Shown here piece by piece: positions 1 to 14,900 of a stretch of DNA of 64,000 nucleotides. The notes under the pieces are model-generated. The model did no database searches and was not told the origin of the DNA. It was given only the letters and a program-made list of their open reading frames with translations. Source of the DNA: Rugosimonospora acidiphila (lineage in GTDB: Bacteria > Actinomycetota > Actinomycetes > Mycobacteriales > Micromonosporaceae); contig NZ_BAABJQ010000011.1 in the NCBI RefSeq assembly GCF_039543385.1, forward strand, positions 124,001 to 188,000, given 5' to 3'. How positions within the stretch are numbered: position 1 is the first letter of the stretch; every line of letters begins with the position of its first letter. The translations under genes and the position numbers were made by a program.

Positions 1-1
1 C

Positions 2-2935
2 GGCGAGATGTTGGACGGCGCCGAGCACCTCGATGACCAGATCAAGTCCGTCATCGAACGCGGCGCCGGGGAGCTGATGCCCGGCTGGCGCCGGACGATG
101 GAGAACCCGGGCGATTACCTGGGGCGCCTGGCGGAAGCCGTCGAAGGCGTCGGGGAGGAGTCGTGGCGGGAGGCTGCGGCTGAGATCCGTGTGGACCTGC
201 GGTATGTCGTTCGACTGTCCGCGGAGGGGTTCGAGGGCAGCGTCCGCGAGCTGCGCCGGCAGCTGGGTGGGGCGGGATTCGAGCAGCTCGAGACCCGTTT
301 CGGAGACGACGACCTGCCCACCGTCGGTACCCTGTGGCGTCACCTCGAGACCGGTCAGGTGTTCGAGGTGCACTTCTCGAGCGCGGACTCCGTGCCCCGG
401 GTTCGGGTCCTGGTCGACGAGGCCGGGTCGGAACGCCCGTCGAGCGGTGGTGAGGCTCCGGGCGGCGAGTACGTGGAGGAGTCCGGCTGGTCGGCTGCCG
501 GCCGGACGCTGACCGGGCCGCAGGCAAGGTTCGCCGAAAGGGCGTTGGATGACACCGTCGACGTTGCGTCACGGTTCGCCTCGGCCGTCCGGGAAGCCAG
601 CACGGCGCAGGTTTCGGGCCTGGACGTGCAGCTGGAGCCGCCGGATGAGTACCGCGGCCGGGTGGCCGACGCGATCGACCGTGCGCCCGACGAGCCGTGG
701 GATGACGTTGCCGTCAAGACCTACGTCCGGTCGCGGTACATCATCCGGACGCCGCCTTCCCACGCTCTGTTCGAGACCGCGGAGCGGATGCTGAACAACC
801 TCTCGGGCTCCGGATACTCGTGGATACCGACGCGTTCCCGGCGAGGTACATCGACGTCCGCCTTCAGCGCTCGGGTGCGTGACGGCTCGACCGGCGCGAT
901 CTTCGATATGCACTGGATTCCGGACGGCGAGCCGGCATCGGTGATTCCGGAGCTGGCCGATCCACGAGAGTACGAGCGGTACGCGGACGTGGTGATGCGT
1001 ACCCGCGTCGAGACCGACGCGAAAGTCACCGCCCTACTCTCCGACGGCGGAGAGTTGGTCGAGCGGAACGTGGAGTCACCGGTCGACTATCGTCGGCGCG
1101 TCGATGCGGCGACCCGGACGATCCCGTCGCACGTGTCGCTGGAAGACGTCGTGAGACAGACACCGGCCCGCCTGGAGTACGTGGTCCGGCTGCCGGCCGA
1201 GGGCTACCCGGGGCACGTCGAGCGCATGCTGGGGCGGCTGTCGTCCCTGGCGCCGGGGTACGAGCCGGTACCGGTACGGCCGCGGGAGGCCGGCGGGCCG
1301 TTCGCCTTCGTGCGGCTGCGCAACCGGGTCACCGGCGAAGGGTTCGACGTGCACTTTGCCCCGGACGGCGCGCGCCTGCCCGCCCACCCGGAGCTGGTCG
1401 ATCTGAGCCAGGCCGACCGGGATGCCCAGCTGGCATGGAAGCGGGCCAACACCTCCCTCAGCGGGAGATTCATTAAGTCGATCGAGCGCGGTGGCGGAAC
1501 CGTATCCGTGTGGCAGCCCCACGTGCTGGAGACCCGCGACGATTACCGAGCGCGTTTGGTGGAGGCGTTCCGAGCCGAGGCACCGGACCGCTCGTGGAAC
1601 GACATCCTTGATGACCGAAAGGTCATGCTGAAGTACGTCGCCGAACTGCCCAGGGAGGATTTCGAGGACAACTATCGGCGCCTCAGAGACCACCTGGCCG
1701 GGCGGTACGAGGAGGTCCCGGTGCGGCCCGGGGAGGGCGAGGGGCCGACGATCGGTACCCGCTGGCGCGACCCGATCAGCGGTCAGGACTTCGAGGTGCA
1801 CGCCCTGCGTCTTGGAGACTCTGGGCGGGACCTCCCGGAGTTGGTCGAGGACCGTGGCGCGGACAGATCCGTCGAGCCGCTCCAGCTCGGGTTGGACGAC
1901 GATCAGCAGAGTTACGTCAGCGACAAGCTGACCGCCGCGGGTCGCATCGATGACGAGCTCACCTCGATCCTTCGGGATGCCGGCGCCGAGCCGATCCCCG
2001 GCCGGGAGCAGGCGGTGGAGTCGGAGGAGGACTATGGCCAGCGCGCGGCGGCGGCGATCGCGGATGCCGAACCGGGATTGCCGTGGGAGACCGTCGTCGA
2101 TGAGACGAAGGTGTCGCAGCGCTACGCCGTCGAGGTTTGGGCCGAGTACTACGAGATCGCCCGGCGCCGGGTGCTGGAACGGCTGGGCGAGCACGAGGAT
2201 TACCAGCAGGTCGCGGTAGCGATCGCCGATGAGGGGGACGGCGTCGTCCACTCCAGTCGATGGCGGCACCGGCCGACGGGCCAGGTCTTCGACCTGTTCA
2301 TAGCTCGACGCGGGACGGTCGTCTCGGAGCTTCCGGCGCTGATCGAGGCCGAGATTCCGCCGGAAGGGAGGCGCGCGACCGCACCGGGGGCCGCCGATGC
2401 CGGTGAGTTGTCCCTCGATGCGATGACCTTGCGGTGGGACTGGTCGGTCGGCTCGAATGAGCTCACCGACGAGCAGGAGCTGTACGCCCAGGCGAGGCTC
2501 GACGACGCCAGCCAGCTCAACGCCAACGTCATCGAGGCGCTCAGGTCCAGCGGTGGGTATGTGCCTTACTCCTCCTTGGAACACACGATCGAGGCGTCGG
2601 ATGACTACCGGAGGCGCCTGGCCGCGGCCATCGGGGTAGACCGAGCCCGGCACCCGGCTTCGCCGGATGATGCCGAACCGGATCGTTCATGGCAGGACGT
2701 GGCGGCGCGCACGAGCGTCGGCATGCGCTATGTCGTCGAGGTGCCCACCGAGCGGTTCGATCTCAAGGCTCTCGGCGTGTTGGCCACCATGGTCAGGCAC
2801 TGGGGATACAAGCCGCTCCGGGTACACCAGGCGATGGATGGTCGCCTGCTCGTGCGAGCCCGCCTGCGCGACCCGGAGTCCGGGTTGGTCTTCAACCTCG
2901 ACATCGTCAATGACACAGGACGCGGTAGGTTCCGG
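2..2935 (+). repeat. Repeat block I, units 1-6 of the giant protein
   Basis: Six diverged units can be counted by a central RYVV-like strand (LRYVVRL, SRYIIR, LEYVVRL, LKYVAEL, QRYAVEV, MRYVVEV) and a C-terminal FDVHF-like strand (FEVHF, FDMHW, FDVHF, FEVHA, FDLFI, FNLDI). A full unit has a helical N-part (GWSDG, then LT..Q, then PGW..VEP..Y..RL), the RYVV strand, a helix, GYE.VPVR, GTRWRDP.TGQ and FDVHF. This block is the most diverged, with unit boundaries blurred by substitutions. Confidence 0.85.
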
Positions 2936-5900
2936 GACGGTGGCCTGCCGGAATTCGGCGACTTCCCTGACCATGAGTTCCCGCACGATGATGAGTTGCC
3001 GGGCGATGATGAGTTGCCGGGCGATGATGAGTTGCCGGGCGATGATGAGTTGCCGGGCGATGATGAGTTGCCGGGCGACGGTGTCTCGGATCCCACCGGG
3101 CCCCGACCCGAGCCGGAGGCCGGCCAACCGCGGAATGACGAGCGGGAGCGCCGGGACGGCGAGCCGAGCGAGTCGGCCGATGAGCCGGAGGCGTCGGACG
3201 ACGACTCGCCGCGTGCCGGCCAGGGGCATGGTCCCGCCGGTGATGGTGCGAAGGATCGCGAGCCGAGCGCGTCGGTCGATGAGCCGGAGGTTCCGGACGG
3301 CGAGCTAGGGGTGCCGGACGGCGAGCCGGAGGCGTCACACGCCGACTCGCCGCGTGCCGGCCAGGGGCGCGGGTCCGCCGGTCGTGGCGCCGAGGATGGC
3401 TCGCCGAGCGCGTCGGTCGGCGAGCCCGAGGGGTCGATCGGCGAACCGGGGGTGCCGGACGACAAACCGGGGGTGCCGGACGACCAACCGGGGGTGCCGG
3501 ACGGCGAGCCGGGGGGGTCAGACGGCGACTCGCCGCGTGCAGGCGAGGAGCATGGTCTCGTCGGCCGTGGCGCGGAAGTGGAGGCGTTGCCAAGCGAACC
3601 GGCGCCGGAGCCAGAGTCGGCCAACCCGCCGGCATCCACCGAGATCGAGGTCGCGAGGAACCCGCGGGGCTTCGCTGCCATGCTCCGGGCCCGCGCGAGA
3701 TCGAACGCTCCCCAATGGTGGGGCCTTCACGATCGCGAGCTGACCGCCGAACAGAACGCTTTCGTCGACTACATGGTCGAGATGCTTGGTCCCTTCTCCG
3801 CCGCCGATGCGCTGGGTGAGGTGGTCCTCGCCACGGCAATGCATGGTGCCGGACTGCTTCCGGACTGGACCGCGACGGTGGAGCCGGAGCGGGCGTTCCG
3901 GGACAGGTTGGTCGAGTCGATCAAGAATGCCGAGCCGGGGCGGCCGTGGAACGAGGGTGCCCTGCGCACGCGGAAAGCCGTGCGATTCGTCGTCGGCGTG
4001 CCCGCCGACGGGTTCGACGAAGCGACCCACGGTATCGAGACGAAGCTGTGGACCTTCGGGTACACGCGGGTATCGGTGCGCGCCGTGGACGACTCCTCCA
4101 TCGTGAGCACTCGCTGGATCGGCAGGGACGGCCAGACGTTCGACCTACACTTCGCCCGCCGAGGAGACTTCGTGCTGAGGGTTCCCGACCTGGTCGAGGT
4201 CGAGCCGGACGGGAAGCCCGTGCGGAATCCCCGCAGCACTTTCCGCGGTGGCGGTCGGGTCGGCGAGTGGGGCGACCCCGCTGATAAGGACTCCCGGTTG
4301 CCCCGAGGCATGATGCGGGATGCGAGACGGGTGGTGGCGAGCTCGGGCGGCACCGACAGTTGGGTTCGCCTGGTCATCCAGTCCAGCCACATGATGGAGC
4401 TGCTTCCGGAGTCCGAGGCCTACACGGTCGAGTCGCCGCAGGCGTACGGGTGGCGTACGAATTTCCGACGCGGTCCGAACTTGTTGGAGCGGTTCTCAGG
4501 CCTCAATTCAGTCGAGCATGAGCCACCGCCTTCCCGACTGCGGTACGTCGTCCGGCTGCCCGCGGAGGACTTCACGGACAACGTCCGTCGCATGGAGATC
4601 GAACTCGCCGTGCACGGCGGGTTCGACCAGATCCGGGTGCGCGAGCCCGAGGGTGATTCGCCGATCTGGAGTACCCGTTGGAGCTACCCGGAGCTCGAGC
4701 AGGAATTCGATGTGCACTTCGTCCGGGGCGACGAGAAAGTGTCGGCGATCCCGGAACCGGTCGAGCTCGAGGAACGGGGTTCGCACGAGTCGCCCGAGCC
4801 GAGCGCCGACGAGAGCGACAACGAGTTCGATGGCCAACGCTGGTCCGATGGCAGGTACGGGCTGAGCGACGACCAGATCGCATACGCCGAGAAGCGGTGG
4901 AACAGCGCCAAGGCGACCGATGATTGGGTTCGCCTCGCGATCGGCAAGAACGATCGAGAGCTAGGACCGCTACCCGGGACCGAGCATCGTACCCAGGAAT
5001 CGCTGCGCGACTACAAGAAACGGTTGTCGGCGGCCATCAAGGGAGCCGACCCGGACAAGTGGAAGTCGATCGCCAGTCGGACGCCGGTCCGGGCGCGTCA
5101 CGTCATCGCCGTGCCCGAGGAGACCTTCGACGCCGATGTCGATCGCATGGTCGCCCACCTGAACGGGTGGAGGTTCGAGCAGCGAACGGTGCGGCTGCCG
5201 GAGCCCGACCCGTCGTTGCGGGCCTACCGCTGGCGCGACACGCCGACCCGTGACGAGTTCGACGTGTACTTCGTCCGGGTGACCGAGGGCGGTGAGCAGT
5301 CCGTGCCGCGGCTCCCGGACCTGATCGAGGCCGAAGACGCTTCCAGGGCTGAGGATGGCGCGGCCGGGGCCGGCGGCACCGAGGACGGCGGCACCGAGGG
5401 CGACGCGGATGGCCGCAAGCTGCCCGAGCCTGCGGTGTCGACGGATCCGCTGGGCTCGCCGGAACCGGTCGAGGCCAAGGGGCCGCGGACGCGCCTGTCG
5501 GCCGACAACGAGAATCTCGTCGAGTTCGATGCGGAGCGCCAAGGCTGGTCCGATGGCAGGTTCGGGCTGACCGACGAGCAGATCGCGTACGCGAAGGACC
5601 GGTGGGACAGCGCCACGGCGACCGATGACTGGGTTCGCTTCGCGATCAGCAAGAACGATCGAGAGCTGGAATCGCTTCCCGGGACCGAGGATCGTTCCCT
5701 GGAGCCGCTGCGCGACTACAACAGGCGGTTGTCGGCGGCCATCAGGAGGGCCGACCCGGACAAGTGGAGAGAGGTCGCCGGCCGGACGCCGGTCCGCGCG
5801 CGCCATGTCATCGCCGTGCCCGACGAGACCTTCGACGCCGATGTCGATCGCATGGTAGCCCACCTGAACGGGTGGAGTTTCGAACAGCGGACGGTGCGCC

Positions 5901-8900
5901 TGCCGGAGCCCGACTCGTCGCTGCGGGCTTTCCGCTGGCGCGACGGACCGAGTCGTGACGAGTTCGATGTGTACTTCGTCCGGGTGACCGAGGGCGGCGA
6001 GCAGCCCGTGCCGCGGCTCCCCGACCTGATCCAGGTCGAAGACGCTCCCAAGGCTGGGGACGGCAGCGCTGAGGACGGCGGCACCGAGGGCGACGCGGAT
6101 GGCGCCAAGCTGCCCGAGCTTGCGGTGCCGCCGTATCAGCAGAGTCCCGCGGAGGTCGCGGCTATCCAGCGTGCGCACACGGTACGTGGATGGCTCGCCC
6201 GGCATCTCGGTCGCGAACGGTGGCGGGCTCCCGATGATCCGCCGCAGCTGACCAAGGAATGGAACACCTTCGCCGTTGAGACCGTGGAGAACGCGGCCCG
6301 GCATAGCGGGCGGATCGCCGCCGATCTCGTCATGGGCGGTGCGAGGCCGCTTCTGGGCTGGGAGACCACGGTCGAGCCGACGGTGATGTACAAGTGGCGG
6401 TTGGCGGGCAACATCGACCGGGCCGGGAAGGCCTGGGCGTGGCAGCACATCGCGGCCCGGACGCGGGTGACCCTGCGGCATGTCGTCGGCGTGCCGGCGG
6501 AGGGCTTCGACGACAACGTCGACCGCCTGCTGCGCCACATGGCCGGCAAGGGGTACCAGCGGATCGAGGTTTCGTCCACGGCCGATTCATCCATTGCCAG
6601 CAGTCGATGGCGCGACCCGGTCTTCGATGAGTACTTCTCCCTGCACATCGGCCAAATAGGGGAGCAGGTGTGGCAGATCCCCGATCCGTCCGAGGCCGCA
6701 CCCCGGCTGGACGAGTCACCAGTGCCCATTTTCGCCGAGGCTCCGGGCGGCGGATTCGCCGGTGACTGGCGCGGGCCGGCCGACGAACTGCCCGACGATT
6801 GGAACGCCTACGCGGATAGAAGGCTGGCCCTGTTCGCCGGCACCGACGGCTTGCTCCGCGTAACGGTCCAGAACGCCGGTCGGGAGCTGCTTCCCGGCTG
6901 GGGCCACGAGACCGACACGCCCTACGGCGCCGAACCGAGGCACACGCCGTGGGGCCGCCACTACAGGGCACGCCTGGCCGAGGCCCTGAACAATACCTAT
7001 TCCTATCCGGGACAGCGACGCGCGGATATCGCCGAGCGGACGCAGCCCCGTCCGCGCTACGTCGTCCGGCTGCCCGCCGAGCGTTTCGACGACGAAGTCG
7101 AGCTCATGAAGATCCAGTTGGGTATGCGGTTCGAGGAGATACCCGTACGCCAACCCGAGGGCCACTGGCCGACGCAAGGTAGCCGATGGCGGGATCGGAA
7201 CACCGGCGACATCCTCGACGTGCACTTCACCACGAGAGACTCGGTCTCCGGCGTTCCGGATCTGATCGATATCGATCGGCCGGGTGATCCGTCCGGACCG
7301 CTGGCGTTGGGCGGTGGGACCGACCCGCGCGCCGGGCGACCGGGCGTCCCGGGCGAGTTCGACGGCGGCATCGGGCTGCCCGACGAATTGCACGACCCGG
7401 CCAAGCGGATGTGGGAGAGCGCGCGCGACACCAATGGCTGGATCGTCGCCTCCATCGAGGCCGGCGATGGGAGGCTGATCCGGGTTCCGGGATGGCCGGA
7501 CGGCTGGACAAACGAGATGGAGCCCCCGTGGGTGTACGCGAAGCGCCTGGCCGGGGCGGTCCATGAGGCGGAGTCGGGGCGGTCGGTCGAGGAGGTGGCG
7601 AACGAGACCAAGGTGACCCTGCGCTACGTCGTTCACATCGACGGCTCCGCGGAGGACATGACGAACCACCTGATCAAGCGGGGCTTCCAACCGGTGGCGG
7701 TACACCCAGTGGAGGGTGGCGGCATCACCGGCCTGCGTTTCCGCGATCGGCCGACCGACCAGGTCTTCGACGTGTATCTCACCAACGGGGACTCGGTGTG
7801 GACGCTTCCGGGCCTGACCGAGGTCGGTGACGGGCCCGCCAGTTCGGGCTGGTCCGACGGTCAGGTCACGCTGACCGTTCCGCAGAACGCCCGTGCTGAC
7901 GAGATTCTGGCCTCCGCCGCCGAGAGCGACGCGCGGCTAGCCTCGGCGATCCGCGATCTCGGCGGAAAACTGGGCGAGGATCTCCCGTGGGACCGTCCCG
8001 ACGGGATACAGACACCGGACAGCTACAAGAGGGATCTGGCATCGAGCATCGATGCTGTCCCGGAATTCCGGCGGTCGTGGAAGACCATCGCCGACGAGAG
8101 CCCGGTGCAAGTGCGGCATGTCGTCAGGGTGGAGGGCGAGAGCTTCGAGGACGACGCCCGCAACCTCATCGGGCGGCTGATCGATCAGGGGTACGAGCGG
8201 GTGCCGGCGCGGATAAGGTTCCGCGACCCGGGGGGCGCCATCCGCGTCCGGGTTCGCGACCCGCGCACCGGACAGGTCACCGATCTGCACCTCGCTCCGC
8301 CATGGGAGGAGCCGTCGTGGGTGCCGACACTGGCCGACTGGCACGAGGCGAACAGGTACGCCGAGCATCAGGTGGAGGAAGCGAGCCGGCTCGGGCCGGG
8401 CATCGCCGAGGAGATTCGTCGAGGCGGCGGCACCGAATATCACGGCTGGCGGGTCCACCCGGACACGGGCGGTTTCGTGGACAGGTTCCGCGCGGCGCTG
8501 ACGAAGTCCTTGCCCGAGCGGACGATCGATGACATCGCCCGCTCCACACCCGCCCTGAGGTACGTCGTCCGGCTGAATCCCGAGAACTTCGACCGCGACT
8601 ACGAGCGCCTGTACGACCACCTCAACTCGAAATACCGCTCGATTCCGGTGCGCCCGAGAACCGGCGAAGACTGGACCACCGTAGGTACCCGTTGGAGGGA
8701 CGTTGGATCGGGGCTGACCTTCGACGTGCACGTCGGCGCGCTATCCGAGGGACTGTCCGTGGTCCCCGAGTTGGTCGACCCGCACGAGTATGACGCGTAC
8801 GCCCGGGAGATGACCCGGCTGGCCGCCAAGACCGGCGCGAAGATCGAGCGGATCCTGCGGCTCGGCGATCGGCACCTGGACGAGCGGGTTGGAGTCGAAC

Positions 8901-11900
8901 CGGCGGAATCATACCAGTACCGGTTGGGCGCCGCACTCGTCGTGGCTGGGCCGGAAGGCTCGCTGGAGCAGGTCGGCGCTCTGACGCCCCCCGGGCCGTG
9001 GTATCTCGTCGAGGTGCCCGGTGAGCACTTCGACGCGCAGTTCGATCGGCTGGTGCGCGACCTGACCGAGGCGAACTACGAGCGGATCCCGGTGCGCCAG
9101 CAAGACGGCGACGGGCCCTCCGTGGGGACCGCCTGGCTCGACCCGGAGACCGGCCAGATCGTCGAGGTACACGTCGTCGCGGCCGGTGAGCACGTCGAGA
9201 CGCTGCCAAGGCTGACCGAGGAGCCCGCGCCGCAGGAAGAGCCCGAAGCCGGGTCCGACAATGGTGAGGACCCGGGCGCTTCGCCAGCGCACGACCTGGG
9301 CTGGACCGACGGCCGTCATGTGCTGACCGAGGACCAGCGCGCGTACGCCGGCCGGCGGCTGCGCGAGGCTCCCCGCGCCGGGGCCGACGTCATGGCGGCC
9401 GCCCGAGAGGTCGGCGGCGAGGTACTGCCCGGGTGGTCCGAGCGCGTGGAGCCGCCAGACCACTATCGGGCGCGGTTGGCCGAGGCGATCGAGAAGGACC
9501 GGTCGGATCTCGCCTGGCCGCTCGTCGCCCAGCACACGGCGCCACGCGTGGAGCACTTCATCGGCCTGTTCCCCGAAGGCTTCGACGGCAAGGTCGCCGA
9601 CCTCATGGAGGGCCTGGGTCGGACGTACGAACCGATACCGGTGCGGCACGCGGAGCCCGATCCTCGGATCATCAGCAGCCGCTGGTACCACCCAGAGACC
9701 TTTGAGATCATCGACGTTCACGTCGCCCGGCTCGGCGAGCATGTAGAAGCGATTCCCGAACTGGTCGAGGTCGACGAGCCCGGGCCGGATTTCGTGTGGC
9801 CCTCCGAGCCGGACGGTGGCGCGGACGACCCCGACGGCGGGACACCGACAACCCCTGCCCCCGACGACGACTCCAGGAGCGGAGGGAACCCGACGGCCCC
9901 GGACGGTTCCGGCGACCCAGGTTCGACGGCACCGGAGGCCGCTGCCGACCGAGGCCCGGCGGGTTCGGAGGGCCGGGGTCGATCGGGCGATGCCGGTTCG
10001 CGTGGTGCCGCGTCCAGCGATGGGGAGTCGGGGGCGGGCGATGGTTTCCCGGGGGCGGACGGGGGCTCGGCCGGTGGTGGGGATTCGCACGGTGGTGGTG
10101 TGTTCGGTGGTGATGCGCCGGGTGGTGATTGGGAGGACCGGGCCACCGCGAAGCTGATCGCCGCCGCCGCGCTGGATCGTCGGGTTCGGGCGGACCTGTC
10201 TCCGATCGCCCGTCCGGTGCGGGGCTGGGAGATGACGGTCGAGCCGGAGGAGCAGTACCGGCAGCGGCTGGACGTGAAGATCCGCGAGGCCCAGTCGCGG
10301 CGGTCACCGGAAGGAGTCGTCGACGAGATCCGGGTGCTCATGCGGTATGTCGTGCGCGTCCGCCCAGAGACGGCCGGCCACGACCTCGACTATCTGCGCC
10401 AGCACCTGACCTCCCGGGGCTATGAGGAAGTCCCGGTAACGCCGGCCGACCCGTATTACGGCATCGCCCACTCGACACGCTGGATCGACTCGGATACCGG
10501 TGACATCTTCGACGTGCATCTGGCCGCCCCGCATGTCAAGGTCGATCGCGTTCCTAACCTGATCGATCCGCGTGGGCCAGACGGGTCGCAGCGCCCTTCG
10601 TACCTGGCCGATCAGCGTGGGACGGACGGGCCGCACGTCGAGGCGACCGAGTCCCGCCCGGATCGCGGCTCGGGTGGCGGTTGGGTGGCCGAGTGGGGCT
10701 GGTCCGATGGCAGTTCGCGGCTGGGCGGCGACGAGATCCAGTTCGCTGATGCGAGGCTGGGGGACGCGGAAGTCCTCGATCCGGATGTGCGGATGGCCAT
10801 CGGGGTCGGCGGCGGGCAGGTGGCGCCGGGTTGGCATCGGGCGGTGGAGCCGCGGGACTCCTATCTGCCGCGGCTCGCGGCGCGCCTTCACGATGACTCG
10901 GCGAGCGCGGGGGAGCCGGACGCCAGCGAGCTCGCTGCGACGCAGCGGTACGTGGTGTGGGCGTCGGACGGGGCCCAGGGGGTCAAGGATGCCCTGACGT
11001 CGTGGGGGTTCGAGGAGGTACCGGAGCTAGCCGCCGAGGGTGAGGCGGGTGTCGAGGGCACCGCGTGGCGCACGACGGACGGCCAGTTGTTCGAGGTGCA
11101 CCTCGCCGAGCCCGGGCAGCGGGTGCCGTGGGTTCGTGGACTGCTCGACGGCAGGGCGGTCGGCGAGTCGGGGTGGTCGGAGGGCGAGCGTGAGCTGACC
11201 GGGGCGCAGCACCGGTACGCCGTCGACGAGATGCGCCACGCCGCCGACAGCGATGTGGAGTTCGCCCGCGGCCTTGAGGCTGCCGGCGGGACGCTCCTTC
11301 CCGATTGGTACGGCAGGGTGGAGTTGTCCGACGACTACCTGGGGCGGTTGGCCGACGCGGTCGACGGTGCTGGGGAGGAGTGGGAGGCCCCCGCCGGTCA
11401 GACGCGTGTGAGTCTGCGGTATCTGCTGGAGAGGCCAGCGACCGCCGCTGACGACCATGCGGCGCGGTTGTACGAGTCCCTGTGGGAGCAGGGGTACGAG
11501 CTGATCCCGACGCGCCACAAGGAGGACGGCCGGTCCGACATCGTCAGCACGCGCTGGTATGACTCCGAGACCGGTCAGATCTTCGATGTGCACTACGTCG
11601 AACCCGGACGCGCCCTGGAAGCACCGGACCTGGTCGACTGGCGGGCATACGACGGGTACGCGGACGCGCTGCTGCGGCGCGCGACCGCCGTCGATCCGGC
11701 GATCGTTCGGATCATCAATGACAGCGGCGGGGAACTGGTGCCCGGCGAGCCCATGGCCAAGTCGCCGGACGAGTTCCGCCAGCATTTCCGCGAGGCGCTC
11801 GCGGCGACCCCGCTGTCCGTGCCATTGGCCAACGTCGGCCATGAGACCAGCGCCCACCTGCGGTACGTCATCAGGCTGCCCGCCGAGGGCCACGCCGAGG

Positions 11901-14900
11901 TCGTCGACCAGATCACGCGCGGCATGGACGACCTGTACTACGACCCCGAGCGGGTGCGCGGCCGGGACGGCGACCCGCAGCCACCGGGTATGCGTTGGCG
12001 CGGCCCGCACAGCGGCCAGATCGTCGATCTGCACTTCGTCCGGCCGGGCGAGCCCGTCTCGGCGCCACCGGAGCTTGTCGGTCAGGAGCGGGTCAGCGGG
12101 TACGCCGAATCGTTGGCCCGCCGGGCCAACCGCACCGCTTCGCGGGTCGCCCTGGCGCTGAAACGCCGTGGTGTGGGACCGCTGCACGTGGGCTGGGACC
12201 GGCCGGTGGAACCACTGAAGAGCTTCCAGGACCGGCTGACCATGGCGTTCCATCTCGCCGACGAGGATGAGACCTGGGATGACCTCGTTCGCGAGTACGC
12301 CATCGGGATGCGGCACGTCGTAGGGTTGCCCGCCGACGGGTTCGAGCGCGAACTGCGGGAGACGGTCGAGTTCCTGGCCGGCCTCGGGTACGAGCGGATA
12401 GCGGTACGCCCTCAGCCGGGTTGGCACACGGTCGGCACCCGCTGGCGCGATCCGGAGACCCGCGAGATCTTCGACGTGCACTTTGGTCGGCGCGGGACGT
12501 TCGAGTCGCGGGTTCCGGTGCTCACCGACGAACGTGGGCCGGACGGGTTGCCCCGGGGCGGGACAGAGGGCGACTCGTCGGCCCTCCCCTCGGACTGGCG
12601 GGATCGGCGCGAGGAGTTGCTGACCGGAGCGGACGCGGCCACTCGCGGGATGCTCCACGCGGCGGAGGCGTTGGATCACCGCGTGACCTCGGCCCTTGAG
12701 GCCGCGGAGGTGGAGTTGGCGCCCGGCCGGGAGGCCACGATGGAGCCGCCCGAGGAGTATCGGACGCGGGTGGCGGGCGCGGTCCTCGACGCGGGTCCGG
12801 AGCAGTGGTGGATAAGCGTCGTCGAGCGGACGCTCGTGGCGCTGCGCTATGTTGTCGAGCTGCCGCCCGACGAGTTCACCGACAGCGTCGATCGCCTGAG
12901 CGAATACCTGACCGGCCTCGGGTACCAATCGGTGCCGGTGCATCCCGTCGAGGGCCTATCGATGACGGGCACCCGCTGGCGGGTGCCGGGGACGGGCCAG
13001 GTTTTCGATGTGTACATGGTCAGGCGCGGCTCCCATGTACCCGAGATTCCAGACCTGATCGCGAGCGGGGCCGATGCTCGTGGGCCGGTGGGTCGGTGGA
13101 CGGCGCCGGAGAGCGACCGGAGGCCGACCGAGGAGGAGACGGCAGTAGCCGGTGAGGCCTGGACCCGGGCCACCCTTCCCGACGTGGAGATCGGCCTGGC
13201 GGTCATCGACGGTGGGGCGGAGCCGGTGCCCGGTTGGGAGACCACGCTCGAGCCGGGGGATGTGTACCTGAGACGGTTGGCCGCGACGCTGAATGTCGCC
13301 GAGCCGGATCGGCCGTGGGAGGAGGTCGCCGCCCAAACCCCGCCGCGGCTGCGGCAGGTTGTCAGCCTGCCGGCCGACGAATTCCTGTTGAGGGTGGATC
13401 AGCTCAATGGCTCGCTGACGCGGCTGGGGTACGAGTGGATCCCGGTGCGCCAGGCGGATGGCCAGTGGTCCACCGTGGGCACCCGGTGGAGACTGCCGGA
13501 CGGTCACGTCTTCGATCTGCATATTGCCCGGCACGGAGAGACCGTGTCGGAGGTGCCGGAGCTCTTCGACGAGCGGGGCCCAGACGACCGCGGCCCAGAC
13601 GACCGCGGCCCAGACGACCGCGGCCCAGACGACCGCGGCCCAGACGACCGCGGACCCGACGACCGCGGACCCGATGGGCCGTCCCCGGACGGGCCGGAGT
13701 CGGGCGGGCCGGAGTCGGGCGGGCCGGAGCGGGACGGCGGTGCGGATGGCCCCGATCGCGGGCCGCGCGGCGACGATGCTCCGGCTGCGGACGACGGCTT
13801 CCCGGCCGCCGGTGGCGAGGGTTCGGCCGATGGTGGGGACTCCGATGGTGGAGTGTCCGGTGGCGACGTGCCGGACGGTGATTGGGAGGGTCGCGCTACC
13901 GCGAAGCTGGACGCCGCCGCCGAGCTCGATGGCCGGGTCCGGGCCGCCCTCGCTCCCATCGCCCGCCCGATGCGGGGCTGGGAGACGACCGTAGAGCCGG
14001 ACGACGTGTACCGGCGACGGCTGGCCGGCGTGGTCGGTGATGACGTATCGGAGCGGTCGCCGCAGCAGATCGTCACCGATCCGCGCGTGATCCTGCGATA
14101 TGTCGTGCGCTTGAGCGGGAAGGTCCCGGACCGGGGGCTCGACTCCCTGCGCGGACACCTCATGTCCCTGGGCTACGAGCCGGTACCGGTCAGACGCACC
14201 CGAGGAAGCGGATTCGTCGAATCCACCCGTTGGCGGGATCCGGCGACCGACCAAGTCTTCGATGTGCACCTCGTCGATCCCGATCCCCGCGCGTCCGACG
14301 ATGACCCGGATCCCGTCACCGGTCTCCCCATACCCGAGGAGGTTCCCAATCTGATCGATCAGCGTGGACCGGACGGGTCGTACGTCGAGGTGACCGAACT
14401 CCGTCAGGACCGCGCTTCGGGTGGCGGACGGGTCGTCGAGTGGGGCTGGTCGGATGGCGAGTTGAGGGTGGCCGGCGAAGACGTATCCCTCGCCCATGCG
14501 CAGGTGTGGGATGCGGCCTTCACCGATGGCGAGTTGAGGACGGCCATCGCGGTCGGCGGCGGCGAGTTGGTGCTGGGTTGGCACCGGACGGTGGAGTCAC
14601 CGGACTCATACCTGCGGCGACGCGCGGCGCACCCTCCCGAGGAGTCGGGGATCCTTCAGCAGCGGTACGCCGGCGAGCTCGAAGTGACGCACCGGTACGT
14701 GGTGTGGGTGTCCGACGGAGCCGAGGGGGTCAAGGAATCTCTGGTCTCGTGGGGACTCGAGGAGGTGCCGGAGCGCCGCACCGAGGGTGTGGCGGGTGTC
14801 GAGAGTACGTTGTGGCGCGGTGCGGGCGGCCGGCTGTTCGAGGTGCACTTCGCCGAGCACGGGCGGGTGGTACCGGAGGTTCCGGGGCTGATCCACGGCG

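Noticed and set aside
2987..3076. Short regular repeats as a CRISPR array
   Set aside because: Units are in direct contact without spacers, keep the reading frame and encode a peptide repeat; no cas genes are present.
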